A stretch of 10,692 nt of DNA from Fischerella sp. (GCA_026419705.1 JANZYY010000134.1:1-10692), one strand, 5' to 3'. Shown: positions 1 to 6,093, numbered from the stretch's first letter. A program made the numbers and translations. Notes: a model not told the origin generated them from the sequence alone.

Positions 1-1
1 G

Positions 2-748
2 GGCTTAGGTGACAGCAGCATTCAAATTATCGCTGACAAGGAAACCGGTAAAGACAATGGTATACTAATTCGCACCAAAACATTGGATGTTGAACAGCGG
101 ACAAGGTTGCAAAACGCCTTAAGCGAAAAAATTGGTACCTTTGATCCGCAAAAAACCCAAATTGACACTGTTGGTCCTACCATTGGACGAGAGCTGTTTA
201 GAAGTGGTGTCATCGCTTTGGTTGTTTCCTTTATTGGCATAGTAGCCTACATGAGTTTTCGCTTCCAACTAGACTATGCCGTATTTGCCATCATGGCTCT
301 GTTTCACGATGTGTTGATTACGGTAGGTATATTCTCAATACTTGGTTTGACAGTAGGGACAGAAGTAGACAGTCTATTTATTGTTGCTCTGCTTACCATT
401 ACCGGTTTCTCGGTGAATGATACCGTAGTTATTTACGATCGCATTCGAGAGACACTCAGCCGCAATCCCAATCAATCAATCAATGAAGTCGTAGATGATG
501 CAGTCAATCAAACCCTAGCACGATCGATCAACACAACCTTAACTGTATTGCTGACATTATTTGCCATCTACCTGTTTGGTGGAGAGACTCTAAAAAACTT
601 TTCCTTAGCCTTGATTATTGGTTTCACAATGGGAGCATATTCCAGCATTTTTGTCGCCAGTACTCTTCTTGCTTGGTGGCGAGAACGCAAGGGCGAATCC
701 GTTGTTCCTCAAACCACGGAGTCTGTAGATGCGTCTGCTGAGAAGTAG
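2..748 (+). CDS. secF: Protein translocase subunit SecF (3' part, 5' end outside window)
   Basis: SecF is an inner-membrane partner of SecD in the Sec translocase; SecDF uses the proton gradient to help pull preproteins across the membrane. The frame is open from the left edge, giving about 248 residues. An internal TTG at 83 is not a credible start, because the preceding 27 codons read on smoothly as SecF-like periplasmic sequence. The family is usually about 310-330 residues, so roughly the first 70, with TM1, are missing. Visible are five membrane segments, the SecF-typical stretch FRFQLDYAVFAIMALFHD after TM2, and GFSVNDTVVIYDRIRE, the conserved TM4-TM5 signature. The polar tail ends at TAG 746-748. 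In cyanobacteria secD normally lies just upstream, which would be off the left edge. Identification is secure; only the start is unknown. Confidence 0.97.
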   Translation, partial: GLGDSSIQIIADKETGKDNGILIRTKTLDVEQRTRLQNALSEKIGTFDPQKTQIDTVGPTIGRELFRSGVIALVVSFIGIVAYMSFRFQLDYAVFAIMALFHDVLITVGIFSILGLTVGTEVDSLFIVALLTITGFSVNDTVVIYDRIRETLSRNPNQSINEVVDDAVNQTLARSINTTLTVLLTLFAIYLFGGETLKNFSLALIIGFTMGAYSSIFVASTLLAWWRERKGESVVPQTTESVDASAEK

Positions 749-779
749 TTAGTGGTTAGTGGTTAGTGGTTGGTTGTTA
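744..779. repeat. TTAGTGG-type heptamer tandem repeat after secF
   Basis: About three near-perfect copies of the 7-bp unit GGTTAGT follow the secF stop codon directly and then decay (GGTTGGTTGTTAG). The stop codon TAG sits inside the first unit. Short tandem heptamers like this are typical of heterocystous cyanobacterial spacers. A related stretch, AGTAGTTAGCGGTTAT at 850-865, matches 744-759 at 14 of 16 positions on the far side of the palindrome at 780-849. Confidence 0.75.
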
Positions 780-849
780 GTAGGGGCGGGTTTGAATAGA
801 TATCTTGTCTTTGGAAGCTCAAAAGTTTGATAGCTAAACCCGCCCGTAC
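780..849. repeat. GC-rich palindromic interspersed element, 70 bp
   Basis: The ends GTAGGGGCGGGTTT (780-793) and AAACCCGCCCGTAC (836-849) are inverted copies matching at 13 of 14 positions, with an AT-richer 42-base centre. The GC-rich arms stand out from the surroundings. From memory, GTAGGGGCGGGTTT with its complement is a common small interspersed repeat in Nostoc-type genomes. Imperfect 16-bp direct repeats (744-759 and 850-865) flank it. It carries no gene. It could fold in RNA as a long stem-loop downstream of secF, but no U-run follows, so I do not call it a terminator. Confidence 0.7.
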
Positions 850-903
850 AGTAGTTAGCGGTTATTCTCCCCCAGAACCCCATCTCCCGCTCCTCCCTCG
901 CCT

Positions 904-1305
904 ATGGGTCAATCGGAAAAATTCTCTAATACTGAACACTCAGAAGTATCTTTCGATGAACAAGTGCAAAGGTTACATCGTCTCACGGTATATGGTAGAT
1001 GGTTATTTGTTGCTTGTTTGTGGCTTACAATTGCCCCAATATCAATATGGGATCTACGTGAAGAATTTGCTCTGTGGCAACAATACTTTACCTGGGTAGC
1101 AGTAAGATATGGGCTTTTCTACCATCCATTTGCTACCCTTGGTCTAGGTTTTTGCATCGGTATGACCGTTGCCGTACTAGTTTGGCAAAGTCGGAATATT
1201 TTATTTGGACTACCACCGCAGTATAAAAAATGCCTAGAAAAAAAAGTTTTTCAGATACGTCAGCAGGGACCCAACCATCCTCTGTGGAAGTGGATTTGTC
1301 AGTAA
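904..1305 (+). CDS. Conserved hypothetical two-helix membrane protein
   Basis: A 133-residue protein with no enzyme motif that I recognise. It has a polar N-terminus of about 30 residues and a basic stretch with RLHRLTVYGR. A first hydrophobic segment follows at about 32-50, a short loop with WDLREEFALWQQYF, and a second hydrophobic segment at about 80-102 with the Gly-rich motif LGLGFCIGMTVAVLVWQSRN. The C-terminus is charged (KKCLEKKVFQIRQQG) and ends in PLWKWICQ. This predicts two membrane helices with short basic flanks. I believe similar proteins occur widely in cyanobacteria, but I cannot verify that here. The start is ATG 904; the DNA before it is C-rich low-complexity sequence (about 872-903) without a Shine-Dalgarno site. 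Its place after secF suggests, but does not show, a link to membrane or export function. Confidence 0.8.
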   Translation: MGQSEKFSNTEHSEVSFDEQVQRLHRLTVYGRWLFVACLWLTIAPISIWDLREEFALWQQYFTWVAVRYGLFYHPFATLGLGFCIGMTVAVLVWQSRNILFGLPPQYKKCLEKKVFQIRQQGPNHPLWKWICQ

Positions 1306-1349
1306 ATCTTGAATTTTTGATTCAAAAAATAGTTGCTATTGAATCATAA

Positions 1350-1391
1350 AGGCTGTATCTTGCAAAGCGAAGGTGAGCAAAGATACAGCCT
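1350..1391 (+). promoter_or_regulatory. Stem-loop with perfect 12-bp stem in the GNAT-1 leader
   Basis: AGGCTGTATCTT (1350-1361) and AAGATACAGCCT (1380-1391) are exact inverted copies around an 18-base loop that is rich in A and G. The stem ends 15 bases before the ATG at 1407 of GNAT-1 and begins 44 bases after the stop of the membrane-protein gene. No T-run follows on either strand, so a simple intrinsic terminator is unlikely. It may be an mRNA 5' structure controlling GNAT-1, or the remnant of a small palindromic repeat. Confidence 0.55.
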
Positions 1392-1406
1392 GAATTGGGG
1401 CGATTT

Positions 1407-1862
1407 ATGAATTCTTCTCAGATTCAGTTTAGCGATCGCAAATCGGAAATTGACCTTTACCAACTCCAACAACTGTTGAACATTGCAGCTTTCTGGGCCA
1501 AAGGGCGCAGTGTAGAAGATTTGGATATAGCTATTGCCAACAGCGAGCCCGTCATTGCTGTTTGGAATGGACAACAATTAATTGGTTTTGCTAGAGCGAC
1601 TTCCGATGGGATTTACCGTGCCACAATATGGGATGTTGTGATTCATCCAGACTATCGTGGTAACGGACTGGGCAACAAATTAGTGGAAACCGTTCTGAGT
1701 CATCCTCGCATACGCTCTGTAGAGCGCGTTTACTTAATGACCACTCACCAGCAGCAGTTTTATGAAAGGATGGGTTTTCAAAAGAATCCTACAACTACGA
1801 TGGTACTATACAATCAATTCCGCCTTGCTTCCCTTTCAGCTGCAGAAATTCACTTTCAGTAA
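1407..1862 (+). CDS. GNAT family N-acetyltransferase (GNAT-1)
   Basis: A GNAT-fold enzyme of 151 residues, expected to move an acetyl group from acetyl-CoA to an amine; the substrate cannot be read from sequence. The fold markers are in order: DLYQLQQLL (about 16-24, first helix), VIAVWNGQQLIGFARATSD (49-67, beta2-beta3), ATIWDVVIHPDYRGNGLGNKL (72-92) with the acetyl-CoA pyrophosphate loop R84-G-N-G-L-G89, and QQFYERMGF (116-124), which carries the usual late Tyr119. It closely resembles GNAT-2 at 7130-7657, sharing LIGFARATSD and ATIWDVV. I chose ATG 1407; an in-frame TTG at 1395 would add four residues, but lies closer to the leader stem. GGGG at 1397-1400 could be a poor ribosome site. HIP1 lies at 1432-1439. 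After the domain there is a 14-residue tail. Confidence 0.9.
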   Translation: MNSSQIQFSDRKSEIDLYQLQQLLNIAAFWAKGRSVEDLDIAIANSEPVIAVWNGQQLIGFARATSDGIYRATIWDVVIHPDYRGNGLGNKLVETVLSHPRIRSVERVYLMTTHQQQFYERMGFQKNPTTTMVLYNQFRLASLSAAEIHFQ

Positions 1863-2054
1863 CTACTAAACAATTTAATGTTTGATACAGATAATTCTCT
1901 ATAGCCGGTTGCGCAGATCTACATATACTTGTTTCACAATTAAAGGGAATTGGTATGGGACAACAAAGAGGGGGAAGCGGGAACACAGTGACACAGAGAA
2001 TAGTTCTTTTTGCTTGTCCTCCTTGTCCTTCCTTACAACACATTTATTTGAAGA
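1863..2054. other. Convergent spacer with purine-rich and pyrimidine-rich low-complexity runs
   Basis: This spacer lies between two converging genes. It holds a purine-rich run (about 1958-2001, GGGACAACAAAGAGGGGG and ACACAGTGACACAGAG) and then a pyrimidine-rich run (about 2006-2035, CTTGTCCTCCTTGTCC). The two runs are roughly complementary, so they could form a long imperfect hairpin serving both genes. AGAGAATAGTTCTTTTT at about 1996-2012 is a weak hairpin running into a T-run for GNAT-1. No gene is credible here. Confidence 0.4.
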
Positions 2055-2969
2055 TTAATAAGTCGGTGTTTTAGTAAATTGGGGGACAGATATTTGTAGT
2101 CTGGTAATATCTTCAATCTGTTCTGTAGTTTCAATCAATGGAACAACTTCTAGTTTACCCCCCATGCATTCTAAGAGAGTTTGACTAAGTAATAACTTCA
2201 TTCCTATTGGAAAACAAATGTTTTCTTCATCAGTTTTACCAACTACATCTTCAGATGTAATTAAATTGATAGGCTCAGTATTTACAAATGCATAGGTAGG
2301 TATGTCTATCCAAATATAAACTAAATTACTTGTAGGTGAAGTTTGGGTAGAAATACAAATACTGCCTTCTTCCATCTGGGCAATAGTAGTTTCAATTACA
2401 TTGATCAATACTTGTTTGAACCAACGCGGATCTATTAATATACGCAACTCTGGGTCTGGCAATACAACCTTGAAGGGGCAATTACGATTTTCTGCCAGCA
2501 TATAAGTTAAGTCATAAACTTCCTGCAATAGTTCGGCTAGCGATCGCGATTGAAGATCCAACTTGTTAGTACCGTGTTCTAGTCTGGCAACGTTGAGAAT
2601 TTCATCAATCAAATTGAGCAGTTTCAAGGCTCTTTCGTGAGCTTGCTGAATAAATTCTCGCTCTTCTTCTGGATTTTCACATAAATTCGCCAAAATTAAT
2701 TGATGTAAGCCGATTAAACCATTAATGGGCGATCGCAATACATGAGTGGTTCGTGCTAAAAATCCTGCTTTAAACTGGCTCATTTCTTGTGCCATCTGAT
2801 ATGCCAGTTGCGTTTGCTTCATCTGTTGTCGGAGTTCTACCACCTCGTGTTCTTCTGTTGGTGGTGATGGGGGTGAATTAGAGAAAATATTTGTTCGCAC
2901 CAATAATTCCCGAAGACTCGCTCCCAACAATAATCCTGCTCCTAGATATACCCAATTACTCCAATTCAT
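2055..2969 (-). CDS. Histidine-kinase-like protein with degenerate ATPase domain (possible Alr0117/HepN-type)
   Basis: A 304-residue protein: one N-terminal membrane segment (about 6-19), a Pro-rich linker (33-37), a probable coiled coil (40-68), then a HisKA-type helix pair, GFLARTTHVLRSPINGLIG (69-87), with candidate phosphoacceptor His76. The usual acidic residue after His is Val77. The ATPase region is eroded: the N-box reads QVLINVIETTIAQ, keeping N190 but with Thr194 where a second Asn is expected; the G1 box DxGxG reads DIPTY (222-226); the G2 box GxG reads GMK (256-258). No sensor or receiver domain is present and no response regulator adjoins. ATG 2969 begins MNWSNW; a TTG at 3020 would add 17 residues and is less likely. 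From memory, Anabaena alr0117, a kinase affecting heterocyst development, lies near the Tic22 gene alr0114, so this may be its orthologue. That link is an inference. Confidence 0.85.
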   Translation of the reverse strand: MNWSNWVYLGAGLLLGASLRELLVRTNIFSNSPPSPPTEEHEVVELRQQMKQTQLAYQMAQEMSQFKAGFLARTTHVLRSPINGLIGLHQLILANLCENPEEEREFIQQAHERALKLLNLIDEILNVARLEHGTNKLDLQSRSLAELLQEVYDLTYMLAENRNCPFKVVLPDPELRILIDPRWFKQVLINVIETTIAQMEEGSICISTQTSPTSNLVYIWIDIPTYAFVNTEPINLITSEDVVGKTDEENICFPIGMKLLLSQTLLECMGGKLEVVPLIETTEQIEDITRLQISVPQFTKTPTY

Positions 2970-3399
2970 AGATTTGGCAAATACTAACCTTCCTAATTGA
3001 ACACAAAGGTGCAAAATCAACTTCCGGAGTGCTTTTAGAAAACAGATTTTGACCTCATCTCAGTTTGCAAAGAAACGTCTCAAGATTTTTCTACTCAGCA
3101 CCCCATAAAAAAGCAGCCGCATCCAATCGCTTTTGCACCTTGTGTTTACTGTCTGAAATCTTGCACCACGAGCAAGAAAAAAAGGAGCTAAGGCTCTCCA
3201 ATTCTCATTACCTGGTTGAAGCTGGTAACGAGAATTGGTGGGCTGCTGCTACTACCTCCAGTCCTTGCAACTGGTGCAAAATACGAGCTTTGGTACCTGA
3301 ATTTGACACACAGATCCGCGCTGGAAAATTTTACTTCTTAATGGAAGAAGAGAGCGGCACAATTTGAGATAAATAGTGATAAAAAAGCATTATAGCTAG
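2970..3399. other. 430-bp spacer between tsaC and the kinase-like gene
   Basis: The spacer holds the stem-loop and A-run described at 3177-3238. A plus-strand open frame of 100 codons (3065-3367) crosses it but starts with TTG, resembles no family I know and contains the palindrome, so I do not call it a gene. The kinase promoter must lie in the left part, but no clear -35/-10 pair was found. The right end (3361-3399) is AT-rich. Confidence 0.5.
3177..3238 (-). terminator. tsaC: Candidate terminator/attenuator: long stem-loop, short stem-loop, U-run
   Basis: Read on the minus strand, downstream of tsaC, CCAATTCTCGTTACC (3238-3224) pairs with 3212-3198 at 14 of 15 positions around an 11-base loop. 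Next comes a short hairpin, GAGC-CTTA-GCTC (3196-3185), followed directly by seven T (3183-3177). A GGAG/CTCC version of the short stem would share bases 3198-3199 with the long stem, so the two could compete. The site is about 160 bases past the tsaC stop. It may instead be a degraded copy of a cyanobacterial palindromic repeat, since CTGGTAACGAG resembles a motif I recall from such repeats. Confidence 0.4.
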
Positions 3400-4008
3400 T
3401 TAAGTAGCATTCCCAACTTCAAATTCCAACTTCACTGCTCCTTGCCGCAAAATCTGCCAATTCATTCCTGTCCATTTCGCGACAGTAGAAGGTACTCCCT
3501 TACCTGGCATTTCACTTTCGCATTCCATCGTCGCCAGAGTCAAAACTTCAGGGAATTGAACTGCAATTTCTGCCATTGTCTGCAAAGGTGGCTGACCTGA
3601 TAAATTGGCGCTGGTGGTCGCAAGTGGTCCTGTTTGTGCCAGAATTTTTCGAGCGATCGCGCTGTTAGGTACGCGGATACCAATTGTTGTCGGATCTATA
3701 GGATTCATAGCTATCGGTACCCGTGCTGAGGCTGGTAAAACTAAAGTCAGCGCTCCCGGCCAATATTTTTTGGCTATACTCTGCCAGATCTTATACTCTT
3801 CCTCGCTACCCTTGACAAAAGGCCAGAGTTCATCTGCACTGGCTGCCATTAATATTAAAGGTTTATCTTGACTGCGCTGTTTGGCTCTAAAAATTAATGC
3901 TCCCTGCTCTGGTAAAGCTGCCAGTGCAGGAACGGTATCTGTGGGAAAACTTACTAATTTACCTGCTCGCGCGCCAGCTACGAGCGTATCTAAAGAAACT
4001 TGTGTCAT
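3400..4008 (-). CDS. tsaC: L-threonylcarbamoyladenylate synthase, Sua5/YrdC/TsaC family
   Basis: TsaC makes threonylcarbamoyl-AMP from threonine, bicarbonate and ATP in the cytoplasm; TsaD and partners then transfer the group to A37 of ANN-decoding tRNAs (t6A). At 202 residues it is the short YrdC-only form, without the extra Sua5 C-terminal domain. Motifs in order: SFPTDTVPALA (20-30; many bacteria have a Y-G-L version here), AKQRSQDKPL (42-51), WPGALTLVL (83-91), GIRVPN (110-115), TTSANLSG (131-138) and PSTVAKW (173-179). ATG 4008 is chosen; a TTG two codons upstream is possible. The start lies beside the left arm of the 16-bp inverted repeat at 4012-4027. It follows prmC on the same strand after 209 bp; prmC and tsaC are neighbours in many bacteria. 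HIP1 is at 3653-3660. tsaD also lies in this window. Confidence 0.95.
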   Translation of the reverse strand: MTQVSLDTLVAGARAGKLVSFPTDTVPALAALPEQGALIFRAKQRSQDKPLILMAASADELWPFVKGSEEEYKIWQSIAKKYWPGALTLVLPASARVPIAMNPIDPTTIGIRVPNSAIARKILAQTGPLATTSANLSGQPPLQTMAEIAVQFPEVLTLATMECESEMPGKGVPSTVAKWTGMNWQILRQGAVKLEFEVGNAT

Positions 4009-4011
4009 GCT

Positions 4012-4227
4012 CAAATTATGAGTTATATATATTATATAGTGAATTATGAATTATGAAATATGAATCAGTTTCATAATTCGGCGTTGCTGATTTCATGTAT
4101 TATGCGGGATTTTGTGTTCTGCCCAAACCCTTGTACCAGAGGCAAAATTACTCTAACCTCACGCCTGTGACGTACGCATCTGCAGCAACACCCATAACTT
4201 AATTCATAATCTATAACTCATAATTTG
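4012..4227. repeat. AT-rich 16-bp perfect inverted repeats bracketing the tsaC-prmC spacer
   Basis: CAAATTATGAGTTATA (4012-4027) and TATAACTCATAATTTG (4212-4227) are perfect inverted copies 184 bases apart. The right copy contains the prmC stop codon (TGA, complement of 4218-4220); the left copy abuts the tsaC start region. Inside the left flank, GAATTAT is tandemly repeated (4041-4054), and GAATTATGAAA (4048-4058) pairs with TTTCATAATTC (4069-4079) around a 10-base loop. The centre (4080-4192) looks like a separate small element. Confidence 0.6.
4080..4192. mobile_element. MITE-like element, 113 bp, GGYGTTGCTG ends
   Basis: The ends GGCGTTGCTG (4080-4089) and CAGCAACACC (4183-4192) are inverted copies matching at 9 of 10 positions. 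Directly outside them stand CATAATTC (4072-4079) and CATAACTT (4193-4200), which agree at 6 of 8 positions and could be an aged target-site duplication, although CATAATT-like words are frequent here. The interior is less AT-rich than the flanks and has no open frame. From memory, GGCGTTGCTG ends recur on small elements in cyanobacterial genomes. It would be non-autonomous; no transposase is in the window. Confidence 0.5.
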
Positions 4228-5132
4228 TAAGCGAGAGCAAAGCGTTCGATGCCAGCTAAATCGGTATGAATCTCGACATTGCAATAGCTGCCTTGATTTT
4301 GCAGCATTTCTCGTACAGCATCTGCTTGTCCTGCCATCATCTCAACCAGCCACACCCCACCTGCTCGTAAATAGGCAGGCGAAGTTGCGATCAAATGGCG
4401 GATACAATCTAAACCATCTGCACCACCATCTAAAGCGAGATGCGGCTCGTGGTTGACAACCTCCCGTTGCAAGGTAGGTATGAGGCTTGTGGGAATATAA
4501 GGTGGATTAGACACCATACCACTGAACTGTCCTTTTAGGGATTCTAGTGGTTCCCACCAATAGCCTTGATAAAAGTGTATGCGGTCGGCAAGACCCAAAT
4601 TTTGGGCGTTTGTTTGAGCAATTAAAAGCGCCTGTTGCGAACAGTCAACTGCATGAATTGTCGCCTCTTTGAATGCATCTGCTAGTCCAAGGGCGATCGC
4701 TCCACTACCAGTTCCTAAGTCTGCCCAGTGTCCTTGTTCTAAGCGTAAATTTTCCCCACTCTTACGCACTGCTGCTACTGCAATATCAATTAAGCACTCC
4801 GTTTCTGGTCTGGGAATCAAAACCGCAGGAGAAAATGCGATTTTAAACTGTCGCCAAGGCGTAACTCCTGTAATGTACTGCACTGGCAGACGATCTTTTA
4901 ATCGTCTTTGCCAAAGCGCCTCTAATTCTTCCAATGGCAGATGCAATGAAATTTGCGGCCAGTCTTTAAACGATTCCAAACGAAGTGCCAAACGGTCTAA
5001 TCCAGCTACCTCTTGCAGTAACCAATCTACTTCGGCAGGTGGAACTTCACAGGCGATCGCTGCTTGGATAGCTGCTTTACGCCACTGCCAAAGTTGCAAA
5101 CCAGAAATTTCCTTTGGCTTTTGATCCGCCAT
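4218..5132 (-). CDS. prmC: Peptide chain release factor N5-glutamine methyltransferase PrmC (HemK)
   Basis: PrmC uses S-adenosylmethionine to methylate the Gln of the GGQ motif in release factors RF1 and RF2, which speeds peptide release. The 304-residue length is slightly above the usual 280-300. An N-terminal helical release-factor-binding domain (about 1-80) is followed by RLPVQYITG (81-89), IPRPETE (106-112), the SAM-binding loop DLGTGSG (138-144), acidic D163 after the next strand, the catalytic NPPY (209-212) and EPHLALDGGADGL (229-241). All key motifs look intact. ATG 5132 is the first start and gives the expected domain; no Shine-Dalgarno site stands out. Two HIP1 sites lie inside. 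It is co-directional with the tic22-like gene upstream (142-bp gap) and tsaC downstream (209-bp gap), so shared transcription is possible but not shown. Confidence 0.97.
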   Translation of the reverse strand: MADQKPKEISGLQLWQWRKAAIQAAIACEVPPAEVDWLLQEVAGLDRLALRLESFKDWPQISLHLPLEELEALWQRRLKDRLPVQYITGVTPWRQFKIAFSPAVLIPRPETECLIDIAVAAVRKSGENLRLEQGHWADLGTGSGAIALGLADAFKEATIHAVDCSQQALLIAQTNAQNLGLADRIHFYQGYWWEPLESLKGQFSGMVSNPPYIPTSLIPTLQREVVNHEPHLALDGGADGLDCIRHLIATSPAYLRAGGVWLVEMMAGQADAVREMLQNQGSYCNVEIHTDLAGIERFALAYKL

Positions 5133-5242
5133 ATTTAACAGGTAACAGTTATCAGCGAGCGGTTGATCCTCATGACTACAGTCAAGGGATTAAAGTAATG
5201 AAAGTGAATTCGTTTTTTTGTATGCATAACTCTGACTCTGAT

Positions 5243-5256
5243 AACAGTTAACTGTT
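5243..5256. repeat. Perfect 14-bp palindrome between tic22-like gene and prmC
   Basis: AACAGTTAACTGTT reads the same on both strands. A related word, GGTAACAGTTATCAG, lies at about 5141-5155 in the same spacer, and CTGATAACAGTTAA overlaps the palindrome. The palindrome is 18 bases beyond the stop of the tic22-like gene on the minus strand. It could be an operator, but such TAACAG/CTGTTA words are also common as cyanobacterial spacer repeats, and no T-run makes it a terminator. Confidence 0.4.
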
Positions 5257-5274
5257 CACAGATAATTAATTTTG

Positions 5275-6093
5275 TTATTTTTTCGGCTGGGCGGGGGCCG
5301 GTGGTGCTTGGTTTGGAGTAGGAGCGTTTGTTTTGGGAAGTGTCTGGATATATTGTCTAGCCTCTGGAGACGGGAAAAATATTACTTGTTCCAGCCACTT
5401 GTCATTTTTCTCTTGCAAGGTTTTAATGATTCCGTCCACATCTACTACTTGAATATCAGCTTTGGGAAATTTGGGCTTTACCTGCTTGAGCAAACTGTCT
5501 GCATCTTGCTTGCTCATAAACACGGGAACGTATTCCTTCTTGTCAGCTCCCAACTGAATGGGCACATATCCTTTATCTGGTGCGAATCTCACCAAAAAAG
5601 TAGGTATACTTCTAAACTGTTTTACGTCTTGACCACTTTGTTTGAGCAATTCCATTGCTCCCTGTATCTCCCTATCCACTGGTTTAAAGGCAAATAACAG
5701 GCGGTTTGGTTGATTTTTGGTCTGCTGCAATTGCTGATAAATTACTCCCAGAGGTACTGCTGTTACTTGCAGGCTTTTAAGCATTTCTGCTGTCTTTGGG
5801 TCTTTATCTTTAGCATTCCGCAGCTGGTTGATAAAAGCCTGAGCTTCCTGCTGGCTCATATAAACTCCTGTCACCGAGCTGCCCTTTTGCGCTTGTGCGT
5901 TTTGCCCTTCTAAAGGACGACTAAGTGGCAAACCTTGGGGATTTGTAATTAAAAACACTGGTACTGAATCCAGTTTCTCTTTTATTTGTTGTTCTGTTAA
6001 TGCTAGTACTGGGATATTTCCGCTGAAAAATGTTGCTAGTAGAGTACTCCCCACTAAACCTAATGTTGTCCCCCAGTGAACCAATGATTTCAT
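5275..6093 (-). CDS. Tic22-like periplasmic protein
   Basis: The Tic22 family includes the chloroplast import factor of the intermembrane space and cyanobacterial periplasmic proteins that support outer-membrane biogenesis, linked to Omp85. The 272-residue protein starts with a signal peptide: K2, a hydrophobic core (about 8-24) and likely cleavage after IPVLA (residue 31). Two similar halves follow. VPVFLIT (44-50) and VYMSQQEAQAFINQLR (77-92) correspond to VPVFMSKQDADSLLKQVK (189-206), the internal duplication expected of Tic22. Between them lie LGVIYQQLQ and IPTFLVRFAPDKGYVPI. The C-terminus is a Pro/Ala/Gln-rich tail (254-272). ATG 6093 is chosen because AGGAG stands five bases before it and it gives a clean signal peptide; ATG 6108 and TTG 6129 are less likely. 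It lies upstream of prmC on the same strand. Confidence 0.92.
   Translation of the reverse strand: MKSLVHWGTTLGLVGSTLLATFFSGNIPVLALTEQQIKEKLDSVPVFLITNPQGLPLSRPLEGQNAQAQKGSSVTGVYMSQQEAQAFINQLRNAKDKDPKTAEMLKSLQVTAVPLGVIYQQLQQTKNQPNRLLFAFKPVDREIQGAMELLKQSGQDVKQFRSIPTFLVRFAPDKGYVPIQLGADKKEYVPVFMSKQDADSLLKQVKPKFPKADIQVVDVDGIIKTLQEKNDKWLEQVIFFPSPEARQYIQTLPKTNAPTPNQAPPAPAQPKK

Noticed and set aside
83..748. TTG at 83 as the start of secF.
   Set aside because: The frame is open and SecF-like upstream to the window edge, so 83 is an internal Leu codon.
744..865. A CRISPR array, suggested by the short repeats.
   Set aside because: The units are contiguous heptamers without spacers, the palindrome occurs once, and no cas gene is present.
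827..1099. 90-codon plus-strand frame overlapping the membrane-protein gene.
   Set aside because: It crosses the palindromic repeat and C-rich run; the other frame gives a coherent two-helix protein.
1795..2043. 82-codon minus-strand frame across the end of GNAT-1 and the convergent spacer.
   Set aside because: It is partly antisense to GNAT-1 and partly translated low-complexity repeat; no recognisable domain.
3065..3367. 100-codon plus-strand open frame with CxxC-like pairs (CTLC, CNWC).
   Set aside because: It begins with TTG without a ribosome site, resembles no family I know, and contains the 15-bp palindrome and A-run, which look like terminator or repeat DNA.
4669..5124. 151-codon open frame antisense to prmC.
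   Set aside because: The prmC frame has intact motifs throughout; the antisense product is Ser/Ala/Arg-rich and resembles nothing.
5272..5913. Plus-strand open frames opposite the tic22-like gene (5272-5697 and 5710-5913).
   Set aside because: They are antisense to a clear gene with a signal peptide and ribosome site, and their products look random.
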